DNA from: Pseudomonas saxonica
GTDB lineage: Bacteria > Pseudomonadota > Gammaproteobacteria > Pseudomonadales > Pseudomonadaceae
Length of the DNA stretch: 64,000 nt
Direction of reading: 5' to 3'
NCBI RefSeq assembly: GCF_007858365.1
Contig: NZ_VFIO01000001.1
Coordinates: forward strand, 992,001-1,056,000
Part shown: positions 55,563-64,000 of the stretch, in pieces
Numbering within the stretch: the first letter of the stretch is position 1
Layout: every line of letters starts with the position of its first letter
Notes under the pieces: generated by a model
What the model saw: the letters and a program-made list of their open reading frames with translations, nothing else
Databases searched by the model: none
What the model was told of the DNA's origin: nothing
Translations under genes and position numbers: made by a program

Positions 55563-55640
55563 ATGAATAGCTCTCACACCCTCATTCTGCAACGCCAACA
55601 TCGCAGCCTTTGCCTCGTCAGTGCACGACTGCAAAGCTAG
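55563..55640 (+). CDS. Possible leader peptide upstream of leuA
   Basis: A 25-codon frame encodes MNSSHTLILQRQHRSLCLVS followed by five more residues. It has five Leu codons of three kinds (CTC, CTG, CTT). TTGAGG lies two bases upstream. It ends 82 bases before leuA. Leucine-rich leader peptides control leu genes in many proteobacteria, but I see no clear terminator hairpin between this frame and leuA, so this is only a candidate. Confidence 0.35.
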   Translation: MNSSHTLILQRQHRSLCLVSARLQS

Positions 55641-55721
55641 TCGCGGTGCCTCGCCCCTTATGCTTTGTATTTCTTCAGCAAGCCGCTCATTAATTGCGAC
55701 TTGTACAAAAAGGATTGCCTG

Positions 55722-57401
55722 ATGACCATGCTCAAAGACCCGTCTTCCAAATACCGCGCCTTCCCGGTTATTAACTTGCCTGACCGCACCTGGCCGTCGA
55801 AAACCATCACCAAAGCGCCGATCTGGTGCAGCTCCGACCTGCGCGACGGCAACCAGTCGCTGATCGAGCCGATGGATGCGGTAAAGAAGCTGCGTTTCTG
55901 GAAGACGCTGGTGAGCGTAGGCGTGAAAGAAATCGAGGCATCGTTCCCGGCAGCATCGCAAACCGACTTTGACTTCGTGCGCACCTTGATCGAAGACGGG
56001 CATATCCCGGACGACACCACCATCCAGGTGCTGACCCAAGGCCGTGAAGACTTGATCGCTCGCACCTTTGAGTCGCTGCGCGGCGCAAAGAAAGCCATTG
56101 TCCACCTGTACAACGCGACCAGCCCGGCGTTCCGCCGCATCGTGTTCAACCAGGACAAAGAAGGCATCAAGGAAATTGCCGTCAGCGCGGCCAAGCTGTT
56201 CGTCAAATATGCGGCTCAACAGCCTGAAACTCACTGGACGTTCGAGTATTCGCCTGAAACGTTCAGCGCCACCGAGCTGGAGTTCGCCAAGGAAGTGTGC
56301 GACGCGGTGATCGAGGTGTGGAACCCGACTCCCGAACACAAAATGATCCTCAACCTGCCTGCGACCGTTGAGTGCGCCACGCCGAACATTTATGCCGACC
56401 AGATCGAGTGGTTCGGTCGCCATATCAATCGCCGTGACAGCGTGCTGATCAGCCTGCACACCCACAATGACCGTGGCACCGGTGTGGCCGCCACTGAATT
56501 GGGCCTGATGGCGGGTGCCGATCGCGTTGAAGGTTGCCTGTTCGGTAACGGTGAACGTACCGGTAACGTCGATCTGGTGACTGTGGCTTTGAACATGTAC
56601 ACCCAGGGCCTGAACCCTGAACTGGATTTCTCCGACATCGACGGCGTGCGCAAAGTCGTTGAAGAGTGCAACCAGATTCCGGTGCACCCGCGACACCCGT
56701 ACGTGGGTGATTTGGTCCACACCGCATTCTCTGGCTCGCATCAGGACGCTATCCGCAAAGGTTTCGCCCAGCAAAAACCGGATGGCCTGTGGGAAGTACC
56801 GTACTTGCCCATCGACCCGGCAGACATTGGCCGTAGCTATGAAGCAGTAATCCGCGTGAACAGCCAATCCGGCAAAGGCGGGATTGCCTACCTGCTGGAA
56901 CAGGAATACGGCATCAGCTTGCCGCGCCGCATGCAGATTGAATTCAGCCAGGTCGTTCAGCGCGAGACTGATCGCCTGGGCCTTGAAATGACTGCACAAC
57001 AGATTCACAACTTGCTGCGCAGTGAGTACTTGCAGGCCAATACGCCTTACGCACTGGTCAGTCATCGTCTTCAGGAAGAAAACGGCCACAGCGCGGTAGA
57101 GGTCGAAGTGTCCGCCAAAGGCGACGGTGAAACCAATCTGCGCTGGAGCGGCAAGGGTAATGGCGCACTGGAAGCGCTGGTGGCCGGTCTGCCGGTTAAA
57201 GCAGAGATCATGGATTACAACGAGCATGCGATTGGCGCGGGCACTAATGCCAAAGCTGCGGCCTACATTGAGTTGCGCGTGAATGGTGAACGCGCAGTGC
57301 ATGGCGTGGGCATTGATGAAAACATCACCACCGCCAGCTTCAAGGCCCTGTTCAGCGCCCTGAACCGCTCGCTGAGCGAAAGCGAGGCTAAAGCCGCGTA
57401 A
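55722..57401 (+). CDS. leuA: 2-isopropylmalate synthase
   Basis: This enzyme of 559 residues condenses acetyl-CoA with 2-oxoisovalerate, the first committed step of leucine synthesis. The catalytic barrel has [11 protein letters not shown] (metal Asp, general Arg) and [11 protein letters not shown] (metal His pair); [10 protein letters not shown] closes the site. The C-terminal LeuA regulatory domain (about 430-559) should bind leucine for feedback inhibition. ATG 55722 has AAGGA seven bases upstream; the upstream in-frame ATG 55665 is not supported. Confidence 0.95.
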   Translation: MTMLKDPSSKYRAFPVINLPDRTWPSKTITKAPIWCSSDLRDGNQSLIEPMDAVKKLRFWKTLVSVGVKEIEASFPAASQTDFDFVRTLIEDGHIPDDTTIQVLTQGREDLIARTFESLRGAKKAIVHLYNATSPAFRRIVFNQDKEGIKEIAVSAAKLFVKYAAQQPETHWTFEYSPETFSATELEFAKEVCDAVIEVWNPTPEHKMILNLPATVECATPNIYADQIEWFGRHINRRDSVLISLHTHNDRGTGVAATELGLMAGADRVEGCLFGNGERTGNVDLVTVALNMYTQGLNPELDFSDIDGVRKVVEECNQIPVHPRHPYVGDLVHTAFSGSHQDAIRKGFAQQKPDGLWEVPYLPIDPADIGRSYEAVIRVNSQSGKGGIAYLLEQEYGISLPRRMQIEFSQVVQRETDRLGLEMTAQQIHNLLRSEYLQANTPYALVSHRLQEENGHSAVEVEVSAKGDGETNLRWSGKGNGALEALVAGLPVKAEIMDYNEHAIGAGTNAKAAAYIELRVNGERAVHGVGIDENITTASFKALFSALNRSLSESEAKAA

Positions 57402-57418
57402 AGCAGTGCTAGTATGGC

Positions 57419-57452
57419 AAAAGGCCCCAAGGTGCGAACCTTGGGGCCTTTT
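57419..57452 (+). terminator. Intrinsic terminator of leuA
   Basis: AAAAGGCCCCAAGG (57419-57432) pairs perfectly with CCTTGGGGCCTTTT (57439-57452) around TGCGAA. It is 17 bases after the stop and could act on both strands. Confidence 0.92.
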
Positions 57453-57472
57453 GCGTATTGGCTGACAGAAAA

Positions 57473-57569
57473 CCCTCACCCTAGCCCTCTCCCAGAGGGA
57501 GAGGGAACTGATTGCGAGATGCTGTGGCTTTTAGTCCCCTCTCCCTCCGGGAGAGGGTTAGGGTGAGGG
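57473..57569. repeat. Palindromic repeat element (same family as 48047-48224)
   Basis: It opens CCCTCACCCTAGCCCTCTCC and closes with GGGAGAGGGTTAGGGTGAGG, inverted copies of each other. ACTGAT follows the left hairpin, as in the larger element. It sits between the leuA terminator and the convergent amidase gene. Confidence 0.78.
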
Positions 57570-57578
57570 CAAGCCTCG

Positions 57579-58370
57579 CTACCGAAACTCGAATGTATCG
57601 GCGTCCATATAGGCCGGAAAGCGCTCTCGGTAAGCCGCCAGTTCAGCCGCATTCAGGCGAACTTCAAACACCCCATCACCCTCCCCCGCACTGAGCAACG
57701 ACTCCCCTTGAAAGTCGAAGACATGGCTGTCGCCGGTATAGACCAAACCTTTACCGTCTGTTCCCACCCGGTTGACGGCTGCGACGTAGCACAAGTTTTC
57801 AATCGCACGTGCAGGCAGCAAGCGGTTCCAGTGCAAACGACGCGCACCCGGCCAGTTGGCGGTGTACAGCAACAAATCAGTGTCGTGAGGGTCACTGCTC
57901 CACACCGGGAATCTCAGGTCGTAGCAAATCAACGGACGAATACGCCAGCCTTTGACTTCAAACTGCACCTGACGCTCGCCCGGGGTGAAATGCTCATGCT
58001 CACCCGCCATGCGGAACAAATGGCGCTTATCGTAGTGCAGCACTTCACCATCGGGGCGGGCCCACAACAGGCGATTACGATGGCTGCCATCAGCCGCTTG
58101 TACGATGATGCTTCCAGTCACGACCGCATTAAGCCTTTTCGCCTGCTTGACCATCCAGGCCTGAGTAGGCCCGTGCTCAGGCTCTGCCAGCGTTTCTGAC
58201 TCCATGCTGAAGCCCGTGGTGAACATCTCCGGCAACACCACTAGATCAGCGCCTTTGGCTTGCTCCAGCAGCTCTTCAAAATGCTCGAAATTGGCCTGAC
58301 GGTCATGCCAGACCAGCGTGGTCTGAACCAACGCAACGGTTAAATCGGATAATCCACTTAGATCACGCAT
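57579..58370 (-). CDS. Omega-amidase, nitrilase superfamily (YafV/Nit2-like)
   Basis: This protein of 263 residues hydrolyses carbon-nitrogen bonds; relatives turn 2-oxoglutaramate into 2-oxoglutarate. The catalytic triad is visible: Glu in LPEMFTTGFSM, Lys in YDKRHLF and Cys in ICYDLRFP. It overlaps the aminotransferase gene by 13 bases. Glutamine-linked transamination of the methionine keto acid yields exactly the oxo-amide that this enzyme removes, so the pair makes sense as one pathway. Confidence 0.88.
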   Translation of the reverse strand: MRDLSGLSDLTVALVQTTLVWHDRQANFEHFEELLEQAKGADLVVLPEMFTTGFSMESETLAEPEHGPTQAWMVKQAKRLNAVVTGSIIVQAADGSHRNRLLWARPDGEVLHYDKRHLFRMAGEHEHFTPGERQVQFEVKGWRIRPLICYDLRFPVWSSDPHDTDLLLYTANWPGARRLHWNRLLPARAIENLCYVAAVNRVGTDGKGLVYTGDSHVFDFQGESLLSAGEGDGVFEVRLNAAELAAYRERFPAYMDADTFEFR

Positions 58371-59506
58371 AGTTTTTCTGCTGCTTCACGCAGCGTCTCC
58401 TCGCGTTTTGCAAAACATAAACGAACCAGCCGCTGCCCTTCAGGCGGGGTCTGGTAGAACACCGACACCGGAATCGTCGCCACACCGTGCTCACGGGTTA
58501 GCCATTCGGCCATGGCGACATCATCAAGGTCGGGACGAATTCGAGAGTAATCGACCAGTTGAAAATAGGTCCCTGCCACGGGTTTGAACGTAAAACGCGA
58601 CGGGCTCAGCAAATCACAAAACAGATCGCGCTTGGCCTGATAGAACCCCGGCAGCTCTTCTACATGCTCGGGATGAGCTTGCATAAAATCTGCCAACGCA
58701 TACTGCAAAGGCGTCACTCCGCAAAAACTGACGTACTGATGAACCTTGCGCAACTCAGCTGTCAGGGCCGGCGGCGCCACGACATAACCCGTTTTCCAAC
58801 CAGTAACGTGATAAGTCTTGCCGAACGAGCTGACCACGAATGCACGATCGTACAGCTGCGCATGCGACAAAACACTGACATGGGGCACGCCGTCGTACAC
58901 CAGGTGCTCATACACCTCGTCGCTGATGAGGTAAATGTCACGGTTTTCGATGAGCTTGGCCAACTGATCCAGTTCGGCCCGAGTAATGAGCGCACCGCTT
59001 GGGTTATGCGGGCTGTTGAGGATGATCATGCGCGTACGCGGGCTCAGCGCCTCTTCAAGCTTTTGCCAGTCAATCGAAAAATCACCCAGCCCTAATTGCA
59101 CATGCACACATCGGCCACCGGCAAGTTCAACCGAGGGCTCGTAGCTGTCGTAACAGGGATCAAAGACGATCACTTCGTCACCCGCATGAATGACCGCCTG
59201 AATCGCGCAAAAGATGGCTTGGGTCGCGCCGGGAGTAATCGTGACTTCGCTGTCGGGATTGACCTGAACACCGTAACTGCGGGCAATCTTGGCTGCTACT
59301 TGCTGACGTAGGGCAGGCAAGCCGGTCATGGGGGAATACTGGTTGTGACCATTGCTGACATGGCGGCCAACCGCGTCACGCAGGGCTTGCGGCCCATCAA
59401 AGTCAGGAAACCCCTGAGACAGGTTCAGAGCGCCGGTCTCGGCCGCGAGCTGCGACATGCGTGTGAAGATGGTGGTGCCGACATTCGGCAGCTTGCTGAT
59501 AATCAT
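58358..59506 (-). CDS. Methionine-type PLP aminotransferase (YbdL-like)
   Basis: This protein of 382 residues is a class I/II aminotransferase. NLSQGFPDFDGP at the N-terminus, SPHNPSGALI and the PLP-lysine region SSFGKTYHVTGWKTGY are diagnostic of the kynurenine/methionine (YbdL, glutamine transaminase K) subgroup. ATG 59506 has AGGGAA before it. It probably transaminates 4-methylthio-2-oxobutyrate or aromatic keto acids with glutamine as donor. The omega-amidase gene overlaps its 3' end. Confidence 0.88.
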   Translation of the reverse strand: MIISKLPNVGTTIFTRMSQLAAETGALNLSQGFPDFDGPQALRDAVGRHVSNGHNQYSPMTGLPALRQQVAAKIARSYGVQVNPDSEVTITPGATQAIFCAIQAVIHAGDEVIVFDPCYDSYEPSVELAGGRCVHVQLGLGDFSIDWQKLEEALSPRTRMIILNSPHNPSGALITRAELDQLAKLIENRDIYLISDEVYEHLVYDGVPHVSVLSHAQLYDRAFVVSSFGKTYHVTGWKTGYVVAPPALTAELRKVHQYVSFCGVTPLQYALADFMQAHPEHVEELPGFYQAKRDLFCDLLSPSRFTFKPVAGTYFQLVDYSRIRPDLDDVAMAEWLTREHGVATIPVSVFYQTPPEGQRLVRLCFAKREETLREAAEKLCVI

Positions 59507-59581
59507 GGCCGTTCCCTGTTGAGTTCCCGGCACTGACTGCGGCACAGGACTCAACGAGAATAGCCCAAACGCCGGAGACGA

Positions 59582-59605
59582 AAAAGGGTCCATTAGGACC
59601 CTTTC
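59582..59605 (-). terminator. Intrinsic terminator of der
   Basis: AAAGGGTCC and GGACCCTTT pair around a four-base loop. Read on the minus strand the hairpin lies 25 bases after the der stop and is followed by TTTTTC. Confidence 0.85.
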
Positions 59606-59629
59606 TCATTACGCTAAAACGTGCTGCTA

Positions 59630-61099
59630 TCAGCGCTTGTCTTTGCGATTTTTCTCGGCTTTCTTGTGGTGCGACATCATGCGGCGTTTCTTGTTGACCT
59701 GACGGTCGGTCAGCGAGTTCTTGTTGCCTTCGTACGGGTTCTCGCCACCTTTGAACTCGATGCGGATCGGCGTACCGACCAGTTTCAAGACACGACGGTA
59801 GGTGTTTTCGAGATAACGGACGTAAGACTTCGGAACCTTCTCAACCTGGTTACCGTGAATCACGATAATCGGCGGGTTAGCACCACCCAAGTGGGCATAA
59901 CGCAGCTTGATCCGGCGGCTGTTAACCATCGGTGGCGCGTGCTCGCTGACCGCGTCTTCCAGAATCTGGGTCAGACGGTTGGTCGGCCAGCGCGTTACTG
60001 CCGACTTGAAGGAATTCTGCACCGACTGGTACAGGTTACCTACGCCAGTGCCATGCAACGCCGAGATAAAGTGAATGTCAGCAAAGTCGACGAAGAACAA
60101 GCGACGCGTCAGCTCAACCTTCACGAACTCTCGCTCGCTCGGGGTCATGCCGTCCCACTTGTTGATCGCTATAACCAGTGCACGACCGGCCTCAAGCGCA
60201 AAGCCCAACAAGTTAAGGTCATGGTCTACCACGCCTTCACGGGCATCCATTACAAAGATCACCACGTTAGCGTCTTTGATCGCCTGCAAGGTTTTGACCA
60301 CGGAGAACTTTTCAACTTCTTCGTGGATCTTGCCGCGCTTGCGCACACCGGCGGTGTCAATAAGCGTGTATTTCTCGTCATTACGCTCAAACGGGATGTA
60401 GATACTGTCACGCGTGGTACCCGGCTGGTCGTACACGATCACCCGGTCTTCACCGAGCATGCGGTTAACCAGGGTCGATTTACCGACGTTAGGGCGACCA
60501 ATGATAGCGATCTTGATACCGTCTTTTTCGCTTGGGCCAGGAATGCGCTTGGCTTCCTCACCCTCGAGAACGATTTCTTCTTCGCCGTCGACCGGCTCTT
60601 CTTCGTCACGCGGGAAGTTGCTCAAGGCAATTTCCAGCATTTGCGTGATACCGCGACCATGAGCACCAGCGATTGGAATCGCATCACCCATGCCCAACGG
60701 TGCGAACTCGGCGCGAGCCATGTCCGGATCGATGTTATCGACCTTGTTGGCAACAACGTAAGAACGCTTGTTACGCTTACGCAAGTGCTCGCCGATCATC
60801 TGGTCAGCGGCGGTGAAACCCGCCTTCGCATCTACCAGGAACAGAACAACATCTGCTTCTTCGATCGCCAGCAGGGACTGCTCGGCCATCTTTTCGTCCA
60901 TACCGTGCTCGTCACCGGAAATACCACCGGTGTCGACCAGAATGTAGGAACGCCCTTGCCACTTGGCCTCACCGTATTGGCGATCACGGGTCAGACCGGA
61001 CAAGTCGCCGACGATTGCGTCGCGAGTCCTGGTCAGGCGGTTGAACAAGGTGGACTTGCCGACGTTAGGTCGGCCCACCAGGGCGATTACGGGAACCAT
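59630..61099 (-). CDS. der: Ribosome biogenesis GTPase Der (EngA)
   Basis: This protein of 489 residues has two tandem GTPase domains needed for 50S subunit assembly. G1 motifs GRPNVGKST occur at about residue 9 and again near 197; DTGG and DTAG G3 motifs and NKVD/NKWD G4 motifs accompany them. The C-terminal KH-like domain ends in a Lys/Arg-rich tail ([20 protein letters not shown]). ATG 61099 has GGAG six bases upstream. It follows bamB after a terminator, so it may have partly separate transcription. Confidence 0.96.
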   Translation of the reverse strand: MVPVIALVGRPNVGKSTLFNRLTRTRDAIVGDLSGLTRDRQYGEAKWQGRSYILVDTGGISGDEHGMDEKMAEQSLLAIEEADVVLFLVDAKAGFTAADQMIGEHLRKRNKRSYVVANKVDNIDPDMARAEFAPLGMGDAIPIAGAHGRGITQMLEIALSNFPRDEEEPVDGEEEIVLEGEEAKRIPGPSEKDGIKIAIIGRPNVGKSTLVNRMLGEDRVIVYDQPGTTRDSIYIPFERNDEKYTLIDTAGVRKRGKIHEEVEKFSVVKTLQAIKDANVVIFVMDAREGVVDHDLNLLGFALEAGRALVIAINKWDGMTPSEREFVKVELTRRLFFVDFADIHFISALHGTGVGNLYQSVQNSFKSAVTRWPTNRLTQILEDAVSEHAPPMVNSRRIKLRYAHLGGANPPIIVIHGNQVEKVPKSYVRYLENTYRRVLKLVGTPIRIEFKGGENPYEGNKNSLTDRQVNKKRRMMSHHKKAEKNRKDKR

Positions 61100-61130
61100 G
61101 CGGCTCTCCACTTCGTTATTTCAGAAAATA

Positions 61131-61155
61131 CAAAAGCCGCAGCAAGGCTGCGGCC
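61131..61155 (-). terminator. Terminator between bamB and der
   Basis: GCCGCAG (61137-61143) pairs with CTGCGGC (61149-61155), and on the minus strand TTTT follows. It lies about 80 bases after the bamB stop. A second hairpin, AGCCTTG/CAAGGCT, is closer to bamB near 61187-61206. Confidence 0.75.
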
Positions 61156-61237
61156 AGAGTTCGGAACAGCACATATGTGCCGCGAGCCTTGCCAGAGCAA
61201 GGCTGCTTGAAACCCTAGAGTCTCAAGCATAGACGCC

Positions 61238-62380
61238 TTAGCGAATGGTCAGGGCTTCCAGTTTGCCGCTGTTACCAAACACGTAAATCATGTCACCGAC
61301 CACCAGCGGACGTGCCCGAAGGCCATCACTGTCTACGCGAGTACGGCCAACGAAACGACCATCAACCTGACTGAGCAGGTGCAGATAGCCTTCCATGTCG
61401 CCGACTGCCACGTAGCTGGAGAACACTTCTGGTGCCGACAGTTGACGGCGGGCCAGAGCATCGTTGCTCCACAAGGCAGTGGTCGAGCGTTCATCAACGC
61501 CTTCAACCGTACCGGACGCCAGGCTGACGTAGACGTTGCCAAAGCCCTGCGCGACACCGGCATAGCTGGAAGCATCACGCTGCCAGAGCACGCGACCGCT
61601 TTCCAGTTCCAGTGCTGCCATGCGGCCCTGGTAGCTCGCTACATACAGCGTGCCGCCGGACAACAGCAGACCGCCGTCAATATCAACGATGCGCTCCAGC
61701 TCCGAGCGACCTTGCGGTACGGCCACACGCTGCTCCCATACCGGCACACCGGTCTGAGTATCCAGCGCAACGACTTTACCGGTCGACAGACCTGCAACCG
61801 CCAGGTGATTGGTGACCAGCGGAGCACCGGTGCCACGCAAGGTCAGAACACCTGGCGTGCTGTCGTAGATCCAGCGCTGATCGCCTGTCGAGGCATCCAG
61901 GCCAATCAGATGATCGTCCTGGGTCTGAACCACAACGATATCGCCGTTGGTTGCAGGCGGAGCCAGCACTTCGCTATTAACGCGTGCACGCCATTTCTCT
62001 TCACCGTTGCTGGCATCCAGAGCAATGACATCACCCTGCAAGGTACCCAGCAGCACCAGACCATAGCCCAGACCTACTGCGCCAGAAACAGGCTGATCGA
62101 GGTCTTTTTTCCACTGAACGTCACCGTTCATGCGATCAAGAGACATCACTACGCCCGTCACATCAGCGGCGTAGATGTTATTACCTTCAACCGCTGGCAC
62201 CAGCATGTTATAGGTTTTGCCCTGACCGTCACCGATCGAGCGATCCCACTGCTTTTGCAACACGACTTCTTCTTTGAAGTCGGTCAATTCAGCCGGTGGA
62301 AGTTCTTTTTTGCTGTTACTGCTGCAACCCGCGGCCAAAACGACCAGAGCCAGCAATGCCGCATGTTTCCATCGAATCAC
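61238..62380 (-). CDS. bamB: Outer-membrane assembly lipoprotein BamB
   Basis: This protein of 380 residues is a beta-propeller lipoprotein of the BAM complex that inserts outer-membrane barrels. The lipobox is VLAAGC (Cys near residue 17), followed by PQQ-like propeller repeats (LDASNGEEKWRARV, LDTQTGVPVWEQRV, LELESGRVLWQRDA). I chose GTG 62380: AAGGGG lies nine bases before it and the preceding yfgM stop is one base upstream. ATG 62389, three codons earlier, abuts the GGGG and leaves no spacing. Confidence 0.92.
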   Translation of the reverse strand: MIRWKHAALLALVVLAAGCSSNSKKELPPAELTDFKEEVVLQKQWDRSIGDGQGKTYNMLVPAVEGNNIYAADVTGVVMSLDRMNGDVQWKKDLDQPVSGAVGLGYGLVLLGTLQGDVIALDASNGEEKWRARVNSEVLAPPATNGDIVVVQTQDDHLIGLDASTGDQRWIYDSTPGVLTLRGTGAPLVTNHLAVAGLSTGKVVALDTQTGVPVWEQRVAVPQGRSELERIVDIDGGLLLSGGTLYVASYQGRMAALELESGRVLWQRDASSYAGVAQGFGNVYVSLASGTVEGVDERSTTALWSNDALARRQLSAPEVFSSYVAVGDMEGYLHLLSQVDGRFVGRTRVDSDGLRARPLVVGDMIYVFGNSGKLEALTIR

Positions 62381-62381
62381 T

Positions 62382-63023
62382 TCACGCATCCCCTTTGGCC
62401 AGGTCGTCCAGCTTGATTTGTAAGCCACCGACCGCGGCTTCATCCGACAGCGCGGCTTTAGCTTTTTCGTAGGCGGCACGTGCGTCGTCAGTACGGCCCT
62501 GCTGAACCAGCAGGTCGCCTTTCAATTCTTCACGGCTGGCCAGGAATGCCTTGTCCGAATCACCTTCAAGCAGTTTCAAGGCATCATCAACTTTGCCTTG
62601 TGCTGCCAGAACTTGAGCCAGACGCTGACGTGCAACTTCACCCAGCGTTGGGTTGGCCGGCTTGTCGACAATGACTTTCAGCTCAGTGGCTGCGTCGTCG
62701 AGTTTGCCATTGTCCACGGCCACTTTGGCCACGAACAACCCGCCAAATTGTGCGTAGGCGGAACCTGCGTATTCGCCTTTCAACTTGTTGGCCAGATCAG
62801 CCACACGTGCCACATCGGGCTTACCGTCAGGCGTGAGTGTGGTTTCAAGCAACTGCTGATAGAGAACCGACGCACCTTGCGACTGATTCGCCTGATATTT
62901 GTGCCATAGCTGCCAGCCCGACACCACAACCAGCGCAAGCAAGCCGCCAGTCAGCAGGGGTTTGCCGTTACGCTGCCACCAGTCTTTCAACTCGCCCAGC
63001 TGTTCATCTTCGTTACTCGACAC
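62382..63023 (-). CDS. yfgM: YfgM-like tetratricopeptide membrane protein
   Basis: This protein of 213 residues is anchored by one helix at about 22-40 (GKPLLTGGLLALVVVSGWQLW); the periplasmic part has TPR-like helices (LAQVLAAQGKVDDALKLLEG, DLLVQQGRTDDARAAYEKA). E. coli YfgM works with PpiD at the Sec translocon and affects stress signalling. It sits between hisS and bamB, the conserved gammaproteobacterial order. Confidence 0.92.
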   Translation of the reverse strand: MSSNEDEQLGELKDWWQRNGKPLLTGGLLALVVVSGWQLWHKYQANQSQGASVLYQQLLETTLTPDGKPDVARVADLANKLKGEYAGSAYAQFGGLFVAKVAVDNGKLDDAATELKVIVDKPANPTLGEVARQRLAQVLAAQGKVDDALKLLEGDSDKAFLASREELKGDLLVQQGRTDDARAAYEKAKAALSDEAAVGGLQIKLDDLAKGDA

Positions 63024-63064
63024 CCCAACACTCCTTATTCGCTAAATCGGCTGTTTTTACAGCT

Positions 63065-64000
63065 TCAACCCTGCACAACGCAGGTGGCCAAGTGCTCAGC
63101 TAGAGCATCCCAGGCAATCGTTTGTTGTTCGCCCTGGCCACGCAGAGGTTTGACACCTACCACTTGCTGGGCCAATTCGTCGTCGCCCAGAATCAGTGCG
63201 TACAGCGCACCGCTTTTGTCGGCTTTTTTAAACTGGCTTTTGAAACTGCCGGCGCCAGCATTGATCTGCAAGCGCAGGTTCGGCAACTGATCACGAACCC
63301 GTTCGCTCAAGGCCAAGGCAGCCAGTTCGGCGGCCTCACCAAACGCGCACAGGTAAACGTCCACCTGACGCGCCAGTTCTTGCGGGATTTGTTCAAGCGT
63401 TTCGACCAACAGGATCAGACGCTCGATGCCCATTGCAAAACCAACACCCGTGGTCGGTTTGCCGCCCATTTGCTCGACCAGACCGTCATAACGGCCGCCC
63501 GCGCAGACAGTGCCTTGAGCGCCCAGCTTGTCGGTGACCCATTCAAATACGGTTTTGCTGTAGTAATCGAGGCCACGAACCAGCTTGGGGTTGATCACGT
63601 AAGGGATACCGGCAGCATCCAGACGTGCCTTCAGCCCTTCGAAATGCACACGAGACTCTTCGTCGAGGTAATCCACGAGCTTGGGTGCATCGACCAGTAC
63701 AGCCTGTGTATCGGCGTTCTTGGTATCAAGCACACGCAGCGGGTTGGATTTCAAACGACGCTGGCTATCTTCGTCAAGCTCGCTCAAGCGCGAGGACAGG
63801 TATTGCACCAGCGCCGCACGATAGCGAGCGCGGGCCTCACTGGTACCCAGGCTGTTGAGTTCGAGCTTGACCGCATCACGGATGCCCAGCTCGCCCCACA
63901 GACGCCAGGTCAGCACGATCAACTCGGCATCGATGTCCGGCCCATCCAGGTTGAACACTTCAACCCCAATCTGATGGAACTGGCGATAGCGACCTTTCTG
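63065..64000 (-). CDS. hisS: Histidyl-tRNA synthetase, C-terminal 311 residues (cut by window edge)
   Basis: This is a class II synthetase that charges tRNA-His. The visible part starts inside motif 2 ([13 protein letters not shown]). The histidine-binding motifs [15 protein letters not shown] and [14 protein letters not shown], motif 3 GFAMGIERL and the C-terminal anticodon-binding domain follow. The frame is open to base 64000, so the gene starts outside. About 120 N-terminal residues are missing relative to the usual 430. Confidence 0.96.
   Translation of the reverse strand, partial: QKGRYRQFHQIGVEVFNLDGPDIDAELIVLTWRLWGELGIRDAVKLELNSLGTSEARARYRAALVQYLSSRLSELDEDSQRRLKSNPLRVLDTKNADTQAVLVDAPKLVDYLDEESRVHFEGLKARLDAAGIPYVINPKLVRGLDYYSKTVFEWVTDKLGAQGTVCAGGRYDGLVEQMGGKPTTGVGFAMGIERLILLVETLEQIPQELARQVDVYLCAFGEAAELAALALSERVRDQLPNLRLQINAGAGSFKSQFKKADKSGALYALILGDDELAQQVVGVKPLRGQGEQQTIAWDALAEHLATCVVQG

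Noticed and set aside
55518..57479. Open minus-strand frame of about 650 codons opposite leuA
   Set aside because: Same mirror effect. leuA is complete with all catalytic motifs on the plus strand; the antisense translation resembles no protein.
59621..61210. Open plus-strand frame of about 530 codons opposite der
   Set aside because: Antisense shadow of der, whose GTPase motifs are all on the minus strand.

Overview
The window looks like a chromosomal segment of a Pseudomonas. The evidence is gene content and order: the glpD end next to an acidic amino acid transporter with its two-component system, hisS-yfgM-bamB-der, guaB-guaA, cmoA-cmoB, gcd, and a second Lon. Protein sequences are of Pseudomonas type throughout. 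The P. fluorescens/P. fragi side of the genus seems likely, but the species cannot be settled by eye. I saw no tRNA, rRNA, CRISPR array, prophage or insertion sequence.

Layout. 1-7.9 kb: end of glpD, then an acidic amino acid uptake locus. It comprises a substrate-binding protein, two permeases, an ATPase, a DctB-like kinase and a sigma-54 response regulator (aatJQMP-aauSR type), followed by glpM. A matching upstream activator site and a -24/-12 promoter precede the locus. 7.9-16.1 kb: a divergent MipA/OmpV barrel, then an overlapping trio (MtnX-like phosphatase, class III aminotransferase, alpha/beta hydrolase), a second kinase/sigma-54 regulator pair, and metR. 16.1-20.4 kb: GNAT, Nudix, a glutamate-synthase-like FMN protein and an OpgC-like membrane protein.

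20.7-26.8 kb holds the most unusual locus: six tightly packed minus-strand genes. One encodes a polyprenyl diphosphate synthase. The other five are leaderless, mostly beta-rich proteins. The first resembles clostridial P47/OrfX-type TULIP lipid-binding proteins, and three of the others share a repeated motif or module. I infer an undescribed system in which a prenyl lipid is made and then bound or presented by TULIP-like proteins.

27-37 kb: an amino acid permease; a long, divergent class A penicillin-binding protein; a His-rich PadR repressor coupled to a siderophore-interacting ferric reductase (E. coli YqjI/YqjH arrangement) with a palindrome over its 5' end; a Pr6Pr membrane protein with a VF530 protein; and a ZnuD-like TonB receptor behind a Zur-box-like sequence. 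37-46 kb: gcd, the second Lon, two paralogous small proteins of unknown function flanking a chagasin-type protease inhibitor lipoprotein, and cmoAB.

46-64 kb is mostly housekeeping: tadA with a multicopper oxidase, guaA, guaB, a TauE/SafE permease, xseA, an M23 peptidase, leuA (with a possible Leu-containing leader peptide), a methionine-type aminotransferase with an omega-amidase, der, bamB, yfgM and the C-terminal part of hisS. Two copies of a palindromic repeat family lie at 48.0-48.2 and 57.5 kb.
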